DNA of 64,000 bases from Plantibacter sp. Leaf314 (lineage in GTDB: Bacteria > Actinomycetota > Actinomycetes > Actinomycetales > Microbacteriaceae), in contig NZ_LMOB01000001.1 of assembly GCF_001423185.1 (NCBI RefSeq), forward strand, positions 1,347,889 to 1,411,888. Reading direction: 5' to 3'. Under the pieces are notes generated by a model that ran no database searches, was not told where the DNA came from, and saw nothing but the letters and a program-made list of their open reading frames with translations. A program made the translations under genes and the position numbers. This document shows positions 33,866 through 42,906 of the stretch, one piece after another; position 1 is the first letter of the stretch, and each line of letters opens with the position of its first letter.

Positions 33866-34531
33866 ATGACCGTGAAGCCCGAATCTTCCGTCGTGCACCC
33901 GAGCAAGTCGTCCGTCCCCGAACGATCCGTCGCTCCCGGGGCTCGTCCCCGCCGTGCACGCCAGCCGTTGCGTCTGCCCAAGCTCGTCTCCCAGCTGGTC
34001 ACCTTCGGCCTCGTCGGCGGCACCGCGTTCGTCGTGGACGTCGGCGTGTACAACCTGCTCCGGTTCACCGTGCTCGACGACAAGCCGATCGGCGCGAAGG
34101 TGATCTCCGTCGCAGTCGCCACGATCGTCGCGTGGCTCGGCAACCGGGCGTTGACGTTCCGGACCGAGCACCGCCGCGGGGTGTGGAAGGAGGGGGCGTT
34201 GTTCGCCCTCATGAACGTCCTCGGCCTCGGGATCGCCGCGGGATGCCTGTTCGTCTCGCACTACGTCCTCGGCTACACGACCGCCCTCGCCGACAACATC
34301 GCCGGGAACGGTGTCGGGCTCGTCCTCGGGATGGTGTTCCGGTTCCTCGCCTACCGGTACGTCGTCTTCCGGCCCGCCCGGTCGGCGAGCAGCCGCAGGC
34401 ACCACGCTGCAACCCCGACGACGCCCGAGCACCCGACGGCCGCGGCGACACCAGCCCCGGCCGTCCGAGCCACGACCGCTCGCCGATCCGCACCGACCCA
34501 TGCCCTGCCGACCTCTGGAGGCCTGTCCTGA
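33866..34531 (+). CDS. GtrA-family membrane protein
   Basis: A 221-residue protein with four hydrophobic helices in a GtrA domain (about 40-165), including LVTFGLVGGTAFVVDVGVYN and RFLAYRYVVF. The C-terminal 50 residues are a Pro/Ala/Thr-rich tail. GtrA proteins are thought to move polyprenyl-phosphate-linked sugars across the membrane, here probably polyprenyl-phosphate mannose made by the synthase at 40967. The start ATG at 33866 is the first after the promoter region; the family core begins about 45 residues later. Its stop shares a base with the next ATG (TGATG). Confidence 0.85.
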   Translation: MTVKPESSVVHPSKSSVPERSVAPGARPRRARQPLRLPKLVSQLVTFGLVGGTAFVVDVGVYNLLRFTVLDDKPIGAKVISVAVATIVAWLGNRALTFRTEHRRGVWKEGALFALMNVLGLGIAAGCLFVSHYVLGYTTALADNIAGNGVGLVLGMVFRFLAYRYVVFRPARSASSRRHHAATPTTPEHPTAAATPAPAVRATTARRSAPTHALPTSGGLS

Positions 34532-36051
34532 TGGCACCCGTCCTCGCCCCGCTCCTCGGAGCGCTCGCACATGCGTCCGCCCGCCCGTTCACTAGTGCGG
34601 ACGAACCCGCTCCCCTGCTCACCCCGCAGCCCACGGCACCAGCGGAACCGCTGCCGAACCGCGGCACCCTCGTGGACCCGACGGCGGTCGGCGATCCCGG
34701 CTCCTGGAGCGTCGGCGAATGGCTCGGCTATGGCACCCTGCTGCTGTTCGCCGCAGCGCTGACGATCATCGCGGTCACCACGCTCTACTGGATGCTCCAC
34801 GCCTGGCGGTCGACCGGCCACCTCAAGAACACGGGCTTCGCAGCGGTCCCGCTGCCCGCGAAGCACTCGTTCACCCTGCTCGTCCCCGGCCGGCACGAGG
34901 AGGAGGTCATGGGCCAGACGCTCGACCGCCTCGCCGAACAGGACCACCCCGACTTCGAGATCATCGCGATCGTCGGCCATGACGACCCGGGGACCGAGCG
35001 CGTCGTCCGCGAGGCCGCCGCCCGGCACCCCGAGCTCATCAAGGTCGTCGTCGACGACAGCGTGCCGAAGAACAAGCCGAAGGCCCTCAACCGGGCCCTG
35101 CAGATCGCCCGTGGCGACGTCGTGGGCGTGTTCGACGCCGAGGACGAGGTGCATCCCCGCCTGCTCACCCTCGTCGACTCCCGCTTCACCGAAAGCGGCG
35201 CCGACGTCGTGCAGGGCGGCGTGCAGCTCATGAACTTCCAGTCCAGCTGGTGGTCGCTCCGGAACGTGCTCGAGTACTACTTCTGGTTCCGGTCCCGCCT
35301 GCACTTCCACGCGAACTCGCGCTTCATCCCGCTCGGCGGGAACACCGTGTTCGTGAAGAAGACGTGGCTCGACTGGTCGGAGGGGTGGGACGACGGCTGC
35401 CTCGCCGAGGACTGCGAGCTCGGCGTCCGGCTCTCGAGCGCCGGCGCGACGGTCGTCGTCGCCTACAGCCCGGAGGTCGTCACCCGTGAGGAGACCCCCG
35501 GCACCCTGAAGTCCCTGTACAAGCAGCGCACGCGCTGGAACCAGGGCTTCCTGCAGGTGCTGAAGAAAGGCGAGTGGCGGAAACTGCCGACCTTCCGTCA
35601 GCGGATGTTCGCCCGGTACCTGCTGTCGATGCCGTTCCTCCAGGCGGCGACCGGACTCCTCATCCCCGTCTCGGTCCTGCTCGTGCTCTTCGCGAAGGTG
35701 CCCGCCCCGATCGCCCTGCTGACGTTCATCCCGCTCGCGCCGACGATCGTCACCCTCGCGGTGGAGGCCTCGGGGCTCGGCGAGTTCGGTCGCCTCTACG
35801 GCCAGAAGGTCCGCCTCCGCGACTACGCCCGGCTGATCCTCGGCACCTTCCCGTACCAGATCTTCCTCGGCGCAGCAGCCGTCCGCTCCGTCTTCCGCGA
35901 GTGGAAGGGCGACCACTCCTGGGAGAAGACGGAGCACACCGGCGCCCACCGCAGCGACGAGGTCGCCGAGGCGACCGAGGCCGCACCCGTCGCCGTCGAC
36001 CTGCCCGACCGCGCACCCGAGCTCGTCCTCCAGAACGGAGCAACCCGATGA
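34531..36051 (+). CDS. Processive family 2 glycosyltransferase (QxxRW type)
   Basis: A 506-residue membrane glycosyltransferase. An N-terminal helix (about 66-90) is followed by the GT-A domain: LLVPGRHEEEVM, DAEDEVHP (DxD-type), EDCELGVRL, and the QRTRWNQGF motif (QxxRW) that marks polymerising beta-glycan synthases such as cellulose and hyaluronan synthases. Two or three helices follow (about 370-420). A GH8 glucanase four genes downstream recalls bacterial cellulose operons, but no BcsB or PilZ domain is seen. The product is probably a beta-linked polymer of unknown sugar. The start has a 1-base overlap with gtrA. Confidence 0.85.
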   Translation: MAPVLAPLLGALAHASARPFTSADEPAPLLTPQPTAPAEPLPNRGTLVDPTAVGDPGSWSVGEWLGYGTLLLFAAALTIIAVTTLYWMLHAWRSTGHLKNTGFAAVPLPAKHSFTLLVPGRHEEEVMGQTLDRLAEQDHPDFEIIAIVGHDDPGTERVVREAAARHPELIKVVVDDSVPKNKPKALNRALQIARGDVVGVFDAEDEVHPRLLTLVDSRFTESGADVVQGGVQLMNFQSSWWSLRNVLEYYFWFRSRLHFHANSRFIPLGGNTVFVKKTWLDWSEGWDDGCLAEDCELGVRLSSAGATVVVAYSPEVVTREETPGTLKSLYKQRTRWNQGFLQVLKKGEWRKLPTFRQRMFARYLLSMPFLQAATGLLIPVSVLLVLFAKVPAPIALLTFIPLAPTIVTLAVEASGLGEFGRLYGQKVRLRDYARLILGTFPYQIFLGAAAVRSVFREWKGDHSWEKTEHTGAHRSDEVAEATEAAPVAVDLPDRAPELVLQNGATR

Positions 36052-38078
36052 CCGGCATCCTCGAACGACCGGCCGCCCCGGGCCGTCCGCAACTCCACCT
36101 GGAGAGCGACCGCCTCGGCTGGCTCGCCTCCGGGCCACCGACCCAGCGAGGCCCTGGCGTCGTGCGCCGCTGGCTGTCGCGCCACGGCCGTACCCTGGCC
36201 TTCCTCCTGCCCGTGCTCGCCATCGCCGCCGTCGTGCAGGCGATGAACCTGGGTGGATCCCCGCAGCGCATCGACGACGAGGGCACCTACACGGCCCAGG
36301 CGTGGAGCGTGCTGAAGCTCGGTGAGCTCGCGCACTACACCTATTGGTACGACCACCCGCCGCTCGGCTGGCTGCAGATCGCGGCGTACACCGGGCTGAC
36401 CGGCGCCTTCGACCGCTACGACATCGCCGTGATCGCGGCGCGTGAAGCCATGCTGGTCGCGACGCTGATCGCCGTCGTGCTCGTCTGGGTCCTCGCCCGA
36501 CGCCTGCACCTCAGCCGGGCCATGGCCGCCGTCGCCGCGCTGGTGTTCGCGATCTCGCCGCTCGCCGTGCAGTTCCACCGCACCGTCTACCTCGACAACG
36601 TCGCGGTGCCGTGGTTGCTCGGTGCTTTCGTCCTCGCCACCAGCCGCAAGCACCAGCTCGTCGGCTTCGCCGGGTCCGCCGCCGCGTTCGGCATCGCCGT
36701 GCTCAGTAAGGAGACCTTCCTGCTCGCCCTGCCCTTCCTCGCCTGGACCATGTGGCGCGCGGCCCGCAAGGAGACCCGGCGGTACACGCTGCCGGTGGCT
36801 GCGACCATCGTCGTCGTCATCGGTTTCACCTACGTGCTCTTCGCCGCCATCAAGGGCGAACTCTTCCCGGGCCCCGACCGGGTGAGCCTCCTCGGCGGGG
36901 TCTTCTTCCAGCTCGGATCGCGCGTCGCGAGCGGCTCGCTGTTCGACCCCGCGAGCCTGTCGGCCAAGACGCTCAGCATGTGGTGGCAGTTGGACGCGGC
37001 GCTCCTCGTCGCCGGAGCGGTCGCCGCCGTCGCCGGACTGTTCGTCAAACGGCTGCGGGTCATCGCGGCCATGACCGTCTTCCTCGGGCTGTTCATGCTG
37101 CGTCCGGGAGGATACCTGCCCGTGCCGTACGTCATCATGCTGCTGCCGTTCATGACGATCCTCATCATGGGCGTGACCGGGGTGGCCGTCCGTCGACTCC
37201 GTCGGCGCTCCGCGCTCGAGACAGGTGCACCCCGCGGTCGCCGCATCGGTGGACGCGCTGCGGGCGCCGTCTGGATCGCCGCCGTGCTCGCGGCAGCCGT
37301 CGTCGCCGTCCCGAACACCGCGACCCAGCTCCGCGGATTCCTCCTCGCCGACCTCGACAAGCCCGTCCGGCAGGCCCAGCAGTGGGTGCAGACGAACGTG
37401 CCCCAGGAGTCCCGGGTGATCGTCGACGACGCCATGTGGGTCGACCTCGTCGAGAGCGGCTTCGACCGCGACAACGTCATCTGGTACTACAAGATGGACA
37501 CCGACTCCGCCGTACAGGCCAAGTCGCCGAACGGCTGGCGCGACGCCGACTACATCGTCACCACCGACTCGATGCGGACGTTCCCGACGACGTTCCCCGA
37601 GGTGAAGGGTGCGATCGACAACTCCGAACTCGTCGCGACGTTCGGCTCCGGAACGCAGGCCGTCGAAGTCCGTCGCATCGACGCCGACGGGCTCGACGCC
37701 GCAGCGGAGCGGGGTGCCGGACGCACGGCGGCTCGGGCGGCGCTCGGTGCGCAGCTCCTGCAGAACCCGTCGCTCAGCGTCTCGGCGGAGGCCAGGCAGA
37801 CCCTCGGCGACGGTCAGCTCGACTCCCGCGCCCTGCTCGCCCTCGGACAGGTGCTCGCCACCACCCCGGTCCGGCTCGAGAGCACCCCGGTGCTCGACGG
37901 CGAGACCGGAGACGTGCGCCGGACCATGGTGCTCCGCACCGGTGACGAGGCGGGCGACAGCCGCCTGGCCGACTCGATCCGGTCGATCCAGGGCGAGTAC
38001 GCCGCCGACCGGGTCGAGCAGACGGCGGAGGGCGTCCGCGTCACCTACTCCGTCGTCGAACCCGACCTCGTCCGCTGA
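36048..38078 (+). CDS. Polytopic GT-C glycosyltransferase (ArnT/PMT type)
   Basis: A 676-residue protein with about ten or more hydrophobic helices. After helix 1 comes the acidic loop RIDDEGTYTAQAW, the GT-C catalytic/metal site of the PMT/ArnT family (PMT_2), and YDHPPLGWLQIAA is also typical. A soluble C-terminal part of about 250 residues lies outside the membrane. Such enzymes move a sugar from a polyprenyl-phosphate donor to a glycan or protein outside the cell. It overlaps the GT2 gene by four bases (ATGA); the frame is open upstream but the start is MTGILERPAAPG. Confidence 0.85.
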   Translation: MTGILERPAAPGRPQLHLESDRLGWLASGPPTQRGPGVVRRWLSRHGRTLAFLLPVLAIAAVVQAMNLGGSPQRIDDEGTYTAQAWSVLKLGELAHYTYWYDHPPLGWLQIAAYTGLTGAFDRYDIAVIAAREAMLVATLIAVVLVWVLARRLHLSRAMAAVAALVFAISPLAVQFHRTVYLDNVAVPWLLGAFVLATSRKHQLVGFAGSAAAFGIAVLSKETFLLALPFLAWTMWRAARKETRRYTLPVAATIVVVIGFTYVLFAAIKGELFPGPDRVSLLGGVFFQLGSRVASGSLFDPASLSAKTLSMWWQLDAALLVAGAVAAVAGLFVKRLRVIAAMTVFLGLFMLRPGGYLPVPYVIMLLPFMTILIMGVTGVAVRRLRRRSALETGAPRGRRIGGRAAGAVWIAAVLAAAVVAVPNTATQLRGFLLADLDKPVRQAQQWVQTNVPQESRVIVDDAMWVDLVESGFDRDNVIWYYKMDTDSAVQAKSPNGWRDADYIVTTDSMRTFPTTFPEVKGAIDNSELVATFGSGTQAVEVRRIDADGLDAAAERGAGRTAARAALGAQLLQNPSLSVSAEARQTLGDGQLDSRALLALGQVLATTPVRLESTPVLDGETGDVRRTMVLRTGDEAGDSRLADSIRSIQGEYAADRVEQTAEGVRVTYSVVEPDLVR

Positions 38079-38158
38079 CCACCCACCCGAGTTCCGGCTC
38101 CGGCCGGACACCCGAACCGACCGAACCCCAGAACCACCCGAAGAACAGGAGTTCCACC

Positions 38159-39007
38159 ATGCGAACCACCACCACGAGGCGAATCGCCCTCAGCGGCCTC
38201 GCCGCCGTCGCGACGGCAGCACTCATCGGCTTCGGCACCACCGCCGCGAACGCCGCCACGACCGACGCGTCCGGCGGCGGCTGGATCCGCGTCGGCCACC
38301 TCTCCGCCGACACGAAGTCCGTCGACGTGAAGCTCTCGGCCCTCTCCGGCGGTGCGGCCGTCTTCGAACTCGACGACGTCGCCTACGGACAGGTCTCGCC
38401 GTACACCGACCTCGCCGCCGGCACCTACGTGGTGTCGATGGTCCCCGCCGGCTCCCCCGACAGCACGAAGCCGGTCATCAGCACCAACGTGACCATCACG
38501 GCCGGGGAGGCGGCGACCGTCGCCGCCTACGGTCCCAACAAGGACCTGCAGACGAAGGTGTTCGAGGACGACCTCACCGGTCCGACCGAGGGCGCGGCGC
38601 GCATCCGGCTCATCCAGGCGTCGACCGACGTGAAGAGCGTCGACGTCAGCACCTCGACCGGCATGCCCATCGCGAAGGGCGCCACCACTGGAACGGCGAC
38701 CGACTACGCCAGCGTCCCCGCCGGCCCGTGGGACCTCAAGCTGACCGGCGGCAAGCAGGCCGCAGAAGCCTCGGTGAACCTCGCACCCGGCACCGTGAGC
38801 ACGCTCTTCGTGCTCGACAACGCTGCAGGTGGCGTCACCCTGATGCCCGTGCTCGACAGCTCCGCCGCCGGGAACGCGCCCGAAGGGCCGGTCGAGACCG
38901 GTGGCGGCGGGCTCGCGAAGGACTCGTCGGCGCTGCAGAGCGTGTTCGACGACCTCGACGCGAAGCTCGTGCGGCTCGTGCAGGAGATCGGGACGGCGGC
39001 GAGCTGA
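38159..39007 (+). CDS. Secreted DUF4397 protein
   Basis: A 282-residue exported protein. A Sec signal peptide (MRTTTTRRIALSGLAAVATA...ANA, cleavage near residue 31) precedes two DUF4397 repeats, each starting RVGHLSADTKSVDVKLS or RLIQASTDVKSVDVSTS. The domain occurs in surface and biofilm-related proteins but has no known enzymatic role. There is no LPXTG motif or lipobox. It begins 80 bases after the GT-C gene with AACAGGAGTTCCACC before the ATG, and ends two bases before the GH8 gene. Confidence 0.85.
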   Translation: MRTTTTRRIALSGLAAVATAALIGFGTTAANAATTDASGGGWIRVGHLSADTKSVDVKLSALSGGAAVFELDDVAYGQVSPYTDLAAGTYVVSMVPAGSPDSTKPVISTNVTITAGEAATVAAYGPNKDLQTKVFEDDLTGPTEGAARIRLIQASTDVKSVDVSTSTGMPIAKGATTGTATDYASVPAGPWDLKLTGGKQAAEASVNLAPGTVSTLFVLDNAAGGVTLMPVLDSSAAGNAPEGPVETGGGGLAKDSSALQSVFDDLDAKLVRLVQEIGTAAS

Positions 39008-39009
39008 GC

Positions 39010-40185
39010 ATGAGCGCCAAGAAGACGATCGGCATCGCGGTGACGGCGGTCGCCGCGGTCGCCGCCACCGCCGTGATCGCCTCGCTGGCCACCGGCTTCC
39101 CGGCGGACCTCCCAGGGCCACCGGCGGCGTCACCCGGCACCGTCGAGGCCGGCAGCGGTCCGCAGCCGACCGCGACGGACCGCTCCGCCACCCAGGCCGC
39201 GGAGGCGTTCCTCTCGGACTGGGTGGACGACGGCCGGGTCGTGCGCCGCGACCAGGGTGACGACACCGTGAGCGAGGGCCAGGCCTACGGCCTGCTCATC
39301 GCCGCGGGTGTCGGCGACGAGCAGGCGTTCACCGGGATCTGGGACTGGACCGAGGCGAACCTGCAGCGACCGGACGGGCTGCTGGCCTGGCGCTGGAGCG
39401 ACGGCAAGGTCGTCGACGAGGAACCCGCCAGCGACGGTGACCTCGATGCCGCCCGGGCCCTCGTCATCGCCGGGAAGCGCTTCGACGAGCCGCGCTTCAC
39501 CGATGCGGGCGTCAAGCTCGCCGGGGTGATCGCGGACCGCATGACCGTCGAGACCGCCGCGGGTCGCATCCTGCTGCCCGGCACCTGGGCGGCAGCGACC
39601 GAACCCTACGCGTACAACCCGTCGTACGCCTCCCCCGTCGCCTTCTCGGTGTTGGGCGCGGCGACGGGCGATCCCCGTTGGGCCGAGCTGCAGGCCGGTT
39701 CCGCTGCGGTCACGTCCGCCCTGCTCGACGAGAGCCCGCTCCCACCGGACTGGGCGCAGGTGCACGCCGACGGCTCGGTCGACGCGATGCCCGGTGCCGC
39801 CGGGACGGGACAGAGCGTCCGCTACGGCTACGACGCGGCCCGACTCCCGATCCGCTACGCCGAGTCGTGCGTCCCTGCCGATCAGGCGACGGCCGCTCGA
39901 CTCGTCTCGACGCTCGCACGCTCGAAGGAGCTGCGCGCGGAGACCGACCTCGGTGGTTCGCCGCTCACCTCCGACCAGCACCCGCTCGCCCTGGAGGCCA
40001 GAGCCGCCGCGCGCGCCGCGGTGGGCAACCTGCCGGAGGCGGCGGACGACCTGCGAGCGGCCGACGAGCTCGCGCAGGAGGTGCCGAGCTACTTCGGTGC
40101 CGCCTGGGCTGCCCTCGCGCCCATGATGCTCACGACCGACGACCTCGACGGCTGCCCGCCACTCACGAACGGAGCCAGCTCATGA
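39010..40185 (+). CDS. Secreted glycosyl hydrolase family 8 (endo-beta-glucanase-like)
   Basis: A 391-residue protein with an N-terminal membrane anchor or signal (IAVTAVAAVAATAVIASLAT) and a GH8 (alpha/alpha)6 domain. The GH8 signature SEGQAYGLLIA carries the acid E89, and SDGDLDAARALVIA holds aspartates D142 and D144, the expected sugar-positioning site. BcsZ-like GH8 enzymes trim nascent beta-glucan during cellulose export, so with the QxxRW GT2 in the same operon it may process the polymer made there. It lies two bases after the DUF4397 gene and overlaps the sortase-like gene by four bases. Confidence 0.85.
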   Translation: MSAKKTIGIAVTAVAAVAATAVIASLATGFPADLPGPPAASPGTVEAGSGPQPTATDRSATQAAEAFLSDWVDDGRVVRRDQGDDTVSEGQAYGLLIAAGVGDEQAFTGIWDWTEANLQRPDGLLAWRWSDGKVVDEEPASDGDLDAARALVIAGKRFDEPRFTDAGVKLAGVIADRMTVETAAGRILLPGTWAAATEPYAYNPSYASPVAFSVLGAATGDPRWAELQAGSAAVTSALLDESPLPPDWAQVHADGSVDAMPGAAGTGQSVRYGYDAARLPIRYAESCVPADQATAARLVSTLARSKELRAETDLGGSPLTSDQHPLALEARAAARAAVGNLPEAADDLRAADELAQEVPSYFGAAWAALAPMMLTTDDLDGCPPLTNGASS

Positions 40186-40853
40186 CCCGGGCACCACGCG
40201 CGAGGATCAGCGCCCTCGCCGTCGCCGGAGCGCTCGTCACGGCGCTCGCCCTCTCGGCGTGCGGCGCCACGCACTCCGGGCAGACGCCGTCGTCGCCGAA
40301 CGCCGCCGACGGGCCCCTCACCTCCTCGGAGGCGACCGACCGCGGGGCCGCCGGGGCCAAACAGGACCCGGCGACCCAGGCGCCGACCGCCGACGTCAGC
40401 GCCTTGAGCGTCAGCCGCGTGCAGATCCCGTCGATCGGCGTCGACGCGGCGGTCGAACCGCTCGACCGCGATGCGTCCGGTGTGCTCCTGCCACCCGTCG
40501 AGTGGGAGGACGCCGGGTGGTACCGCGCCGGTGTCCTCCCCGGCCAGGTGGGGCCCGCGGTGATCGCCGGGCATCTCGACACGACCCTCCGCGAGGCGGT
40601 CTTCGTCCACCTCAAGCAGCTCGTCGCGGGCGACCAGGTGACGGTGACGATGTCCGACGGCTCGACCGCCACCTACGCCGTCGACCGCGCCATGGACGTC
40701 GAGAAGAAGACCTTCCCGACCGAGGAGGTCTACGGACCGACGCCTGATGCGCAACTCCGGCTCATCACCTGCAACGGACCCTTCGACGACGCGGCGAACA
40801 CCTACGCCAACAACTACGTCGTCTTCGCCTCGCTCGTGGGCAAGACCCCGTAG
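40182..40853 (+). CDS. Class F sortase-like lipoprotein
   Basis: A 223-residue protein with a lipobox-like signal (LVTALALSACGA) and a sortase beta-barrel starting VSRVQIPSIGVDAAVEPL. The histidine is H131 in VIAGHLDT, the cysteine C197 in LRLITCNGPFDD. The catalytic arginine expected C-terminal to the cysteine is absent: no Arg occurs in the last 27 residues. It could use another residue or be a non-canonical transpeptidase. No LPXTG substrate is encoded nearby. The nearest candidate is the LSNTG-ending surface nuclease at 59559, far away. Confidence 0.8.
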   Translation: MTRAPRARISALAVAGALVTALALSACGATHSGQTPSSPNAADGPLTSSEATDRGAAGAKQDPATQAPTADVSALSVSRVQIPSIGVDAAVEPLDRDASGVLLPPVEWEDAGWYRAGVLPGQVGPAVIAGHLDTTLREAVFVHLKQLVAGDQVTVTMSDGSTATYAVDRAMDVEKKTFPTEEVYGPTPDAQLRLITCNGPFDDAANTYANNYVVFASLVGKTP

Positions 40854-40898
40854 GCCCTCACCGGTCCCGATTCCCTCCTCCGGTCCCCGATCCCCTCC

Positions 40899-40922
40899 CC
40901 GGTCCCCGAGCCTGTCGAGGGG
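40899..40922. repeat. Degenerate copy of the dispersed repeat
   Basis: CCGGTCCCCGAGCCTGTCGA plus GGGG, preceded by two shorter CCGGTCCC(C)GAT(T)CC units (40861-40895). It lies in the 113-base gap before the polyprenol-phosphate-mannose synthase gene. Confidence 0.6.
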
Positions 40923-40966
40923 CCGCTCCGCTCCGAACCACTCCAACCGACCCGAAAGGAACCGAC

Positions 40967-41734
40967 GTGAACCGCTCCCTCGTCGTCATCCCCACCTACA
41001 ACGAACTCGACAACCTGCAGCCGATCGTCAACCGGACACTGGCCGTCCCGGGGGTCGACATCCTCGTCGTCGACGACTCGTCGCCGGACGGCACCGGCTT
41101 CCTCGCCGACCAGCTCGCCGCGCAGCACCAGCAGGTGCACGTGTTCCACCGAGCCGTGAAGGACGGGCTGGGTGGCGCGTACCTCGCCGGGTTCGCCTGG
41201 GCGCTCGCCCGCGGGTACGAGGTCATCGTCGAGATGGACGCGGACGGTTCCCATCACCCCGAGGACCTCCCGAGACTCATCGCGCTGCTCGACGAGCACG
41301 ACCTCGCCCTCGGCTCGCGCTGGGTCCCTGGTGGCGTCGTCGAGAACTGGCCCGCCCACCGGCTCGCGCTGAGCCGCGGCGGCAACCTCTACACGCGTCT
41401 GGCCCTCGGCATCGGTGTCGCCGATGCGACGGGCGGGTTCCGCGCGTTCCGGAGCGAGGCGCTGCGGCGCATCGACCTCGCCGACGTGGCGTCCCAGGGC
41501 TACTGCTTCCAGGTCGAACTCCTCTGGCGGGCGTTGCAGCGCGGCCTCCGGGTCGTGGAGACACCCATCGTCTTCACCGAGCGCGTGTCCGGTGAGTCGA
41601 AGATGAGCGGCGGCATCGTGTCGGAGTCGTTGAAGAAGGTCACGATGTGGGGCGTGCGCCGCCGCCTGCAGGAACTCCGCGCGCTGCTGCACGGACACCC
41701 GTTGCCCTCCGTGCGCGTCCTGTCCACCCGCTGA
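40967..41734 (+). CDS. Polyprenol monophosphomannose synthase (DPM1-type GT2)
   Basis: A 255-residue soluble GT-A enzyme that transfers mannose from GDP-mannose to polyprenyl phosphate. Hallmarks are VVIPTYNELDNL, VVDDSSPDGTG, KDGLGGAYLAGF, the DxD motif EMDADGSHHPEDLP and the acceptor region QGYCFQVELLW...FTERVSGESKM. It has no C-terminal membrane domain, as in actinobacterial Ppm1. It supplies the polyprenyl-phosphate sugar used by the GT-C enzyme at 36048, with GtrA as possible flippase. GAAAGGAACCGACGTG precedes the start. Confidence 0.9.
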   Translation: MNRSLVVIPTYNELDNLQPIVNRTLAVPGVDILVVDDSSPDGTGFLADQLAAQHQQVHVFHRAVKDGLGGAYLAGFAWALARGYEVIVEMDADGSHHPEDLPRLIALLDEHDLALGSRWVPGGVVENWPAHRLALSRGGNLYTRLALGIGVADATGGFRAFRSEALRRIDLADVASQGYCFQVELLWRALQRGLRVVETPIVFTERVSGESKMSGGIVSESLKKVTMWGVRRRLQELRALLHGHPLPSVRVLSTR

Positions 41735-41796
41735 GTAGGGCCGGTACCTGCACATGTTCCCAGGTCCACCCGGTTCCCCCGTCGTCGCCTGCGTCG

Positions 41797-41802
41797 TAGC
41801 GT
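41797..41802 (+). promoter_or_regulatory. -10 element (TAGCGT) of a leaderless SDR gene
   Basis: TAGCGT lies six bases (GAGGGC) before ATG 41809. Confidence 0.45.
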
Positions 41803-41808
41803 GAGGGC

Positions 41809-42792
41809 ATGACCACTCCCACGCGCACCCCGCAGCATCCCATCGACTCCGGCTTCGGCCACTCGAGCACCGCGGCGGAGGTGCTCGAGGGCATCGACCT
41901 CTCCGGCAAGCTCGCCATCGTCACCGGCGGCTACTCCGGCATCGGTCGCGAGGCCGTCCGCGCCCTGGTCGACGCCGGTGCCCACGTGATCGTCCCCGCA
42001 CGACGCCCGGACACCGCCCGTGAGGAACTCGCCGGCATCGACGGTGTGGAGGTCGACGAACTCGACCTCGCCGACCTCGCCAGTGTCGAGGCCTTCGCGG
42101 AGCGCTTCCTCGCGAGCGGTCGTGGCATCGACCTGATCATCACCAACGCCGGCGTCATGGCCGCTCCCGAGACGCGCGTCGGCCCCGGCTGGGAACTCCA
42201 GTTCGCGACGAACCACCTCGGCCACTTCGCCCTCGTCAACCGCCTCTGGCCCGCCATCGTGAAGGGCGGCTCCTCGCGGGTCGTCGCGCTGTCCTCGAGT
42301 GGCCACAAGCGCTCGGGCATCCGCTGGGACGACGTCCAGTTCGAGCACGGTTACGACAAGTGGGAGGCGTACGGGCAGGCGAAGACCGCCAACGCGCTCT
42401 TCGCGGTCCAGCTCGACGCGTTCGGCGCCGAGGAGGGCGTCCGCGCGTTCTCGGTCCACCCGGGCGGCATCCTGACGCCGCTGCAGCGTCACCTGCCGCG
42501 CGAGGAGATGATGGCGCTCGGCTGGGTCGACGCCGACGGCAAGCTCCTCGTCTCCGGGTTCAAGTCTCCGGAGCAGGGTGCCGCGACCGAGGTGTGGGCG
42601 GCGACCTCACCGTCTCTCGTCGGCCTCGGCGGCGTGTTCTGCGAGGACTGCGACATCGCCGGCTCGGCCGACGCCGCCGTATCCCCGGCCTCGGGTGTCG
42701 CCGACCACGCGACCGACCCGGAGGAGGCGGCCCGACTCTGGGCGCTCTCGGCCGAGCTCACCGGCGTGGACGCCTTCGCCACCCGCGCCTGA
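41809..42792 (+). CDS. Short-chain dehydrogenase/reductase (retinol dehydrogenase-like)
   Basis: A 327-residue SDR. Cofactor motif AIVTGGYSGIGREAV, NAGVM, serine in VALSSSGHK and the catalytic pair in AYGQAKTANALFAV (YxxxK). The length and HPGGILTPLQRHL segment place it with the retinol dehydrogenase/light-dependent protochlorophyllide reductase-like group. The substrate is unknown. It is transcribed alone from a leaderless promoter and followed by a small acidic protein gene. Confidence 0.9.
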   Translation: MTTPTRTPQHPIDSGFGHSSTAAEVLEGIDLSGKLAIVTGGYSGIGREAVRALVDAGAHVIVPARRPDTAREELAGIDGVEVDELDLADLASVEAFAERFLASGRGIDLIITNAGVMAAPETRVGPGWELQFATNHLGHFALVNRLWPAIVKGGSSRVVALSSSGHKRSGIRWDDVQFEHGYDKWEAYGQAKTANALFAVQLDAFGAEEGVRAFSVHPGGILTPLQRHLPREEMMALGWVDADGKLLVSGFKSPEQGAATEVWAATSPSLVGLGGVFCEDCDIAGSADAAVSPASGVADHATDPEEAARLWALSAELTGVDAFATRA

Positions 42793-42906
42793 GCGGGCGG
42801 CACCACCCCTTGCACCCGTCCGCCCACGGACCTACCGTGAGAGCGGATCAGCGCGACGATGCGCGAGACAGAGTCCGTCCCAGGCGGATCTCGGAAGGAG
42901 CACCCC

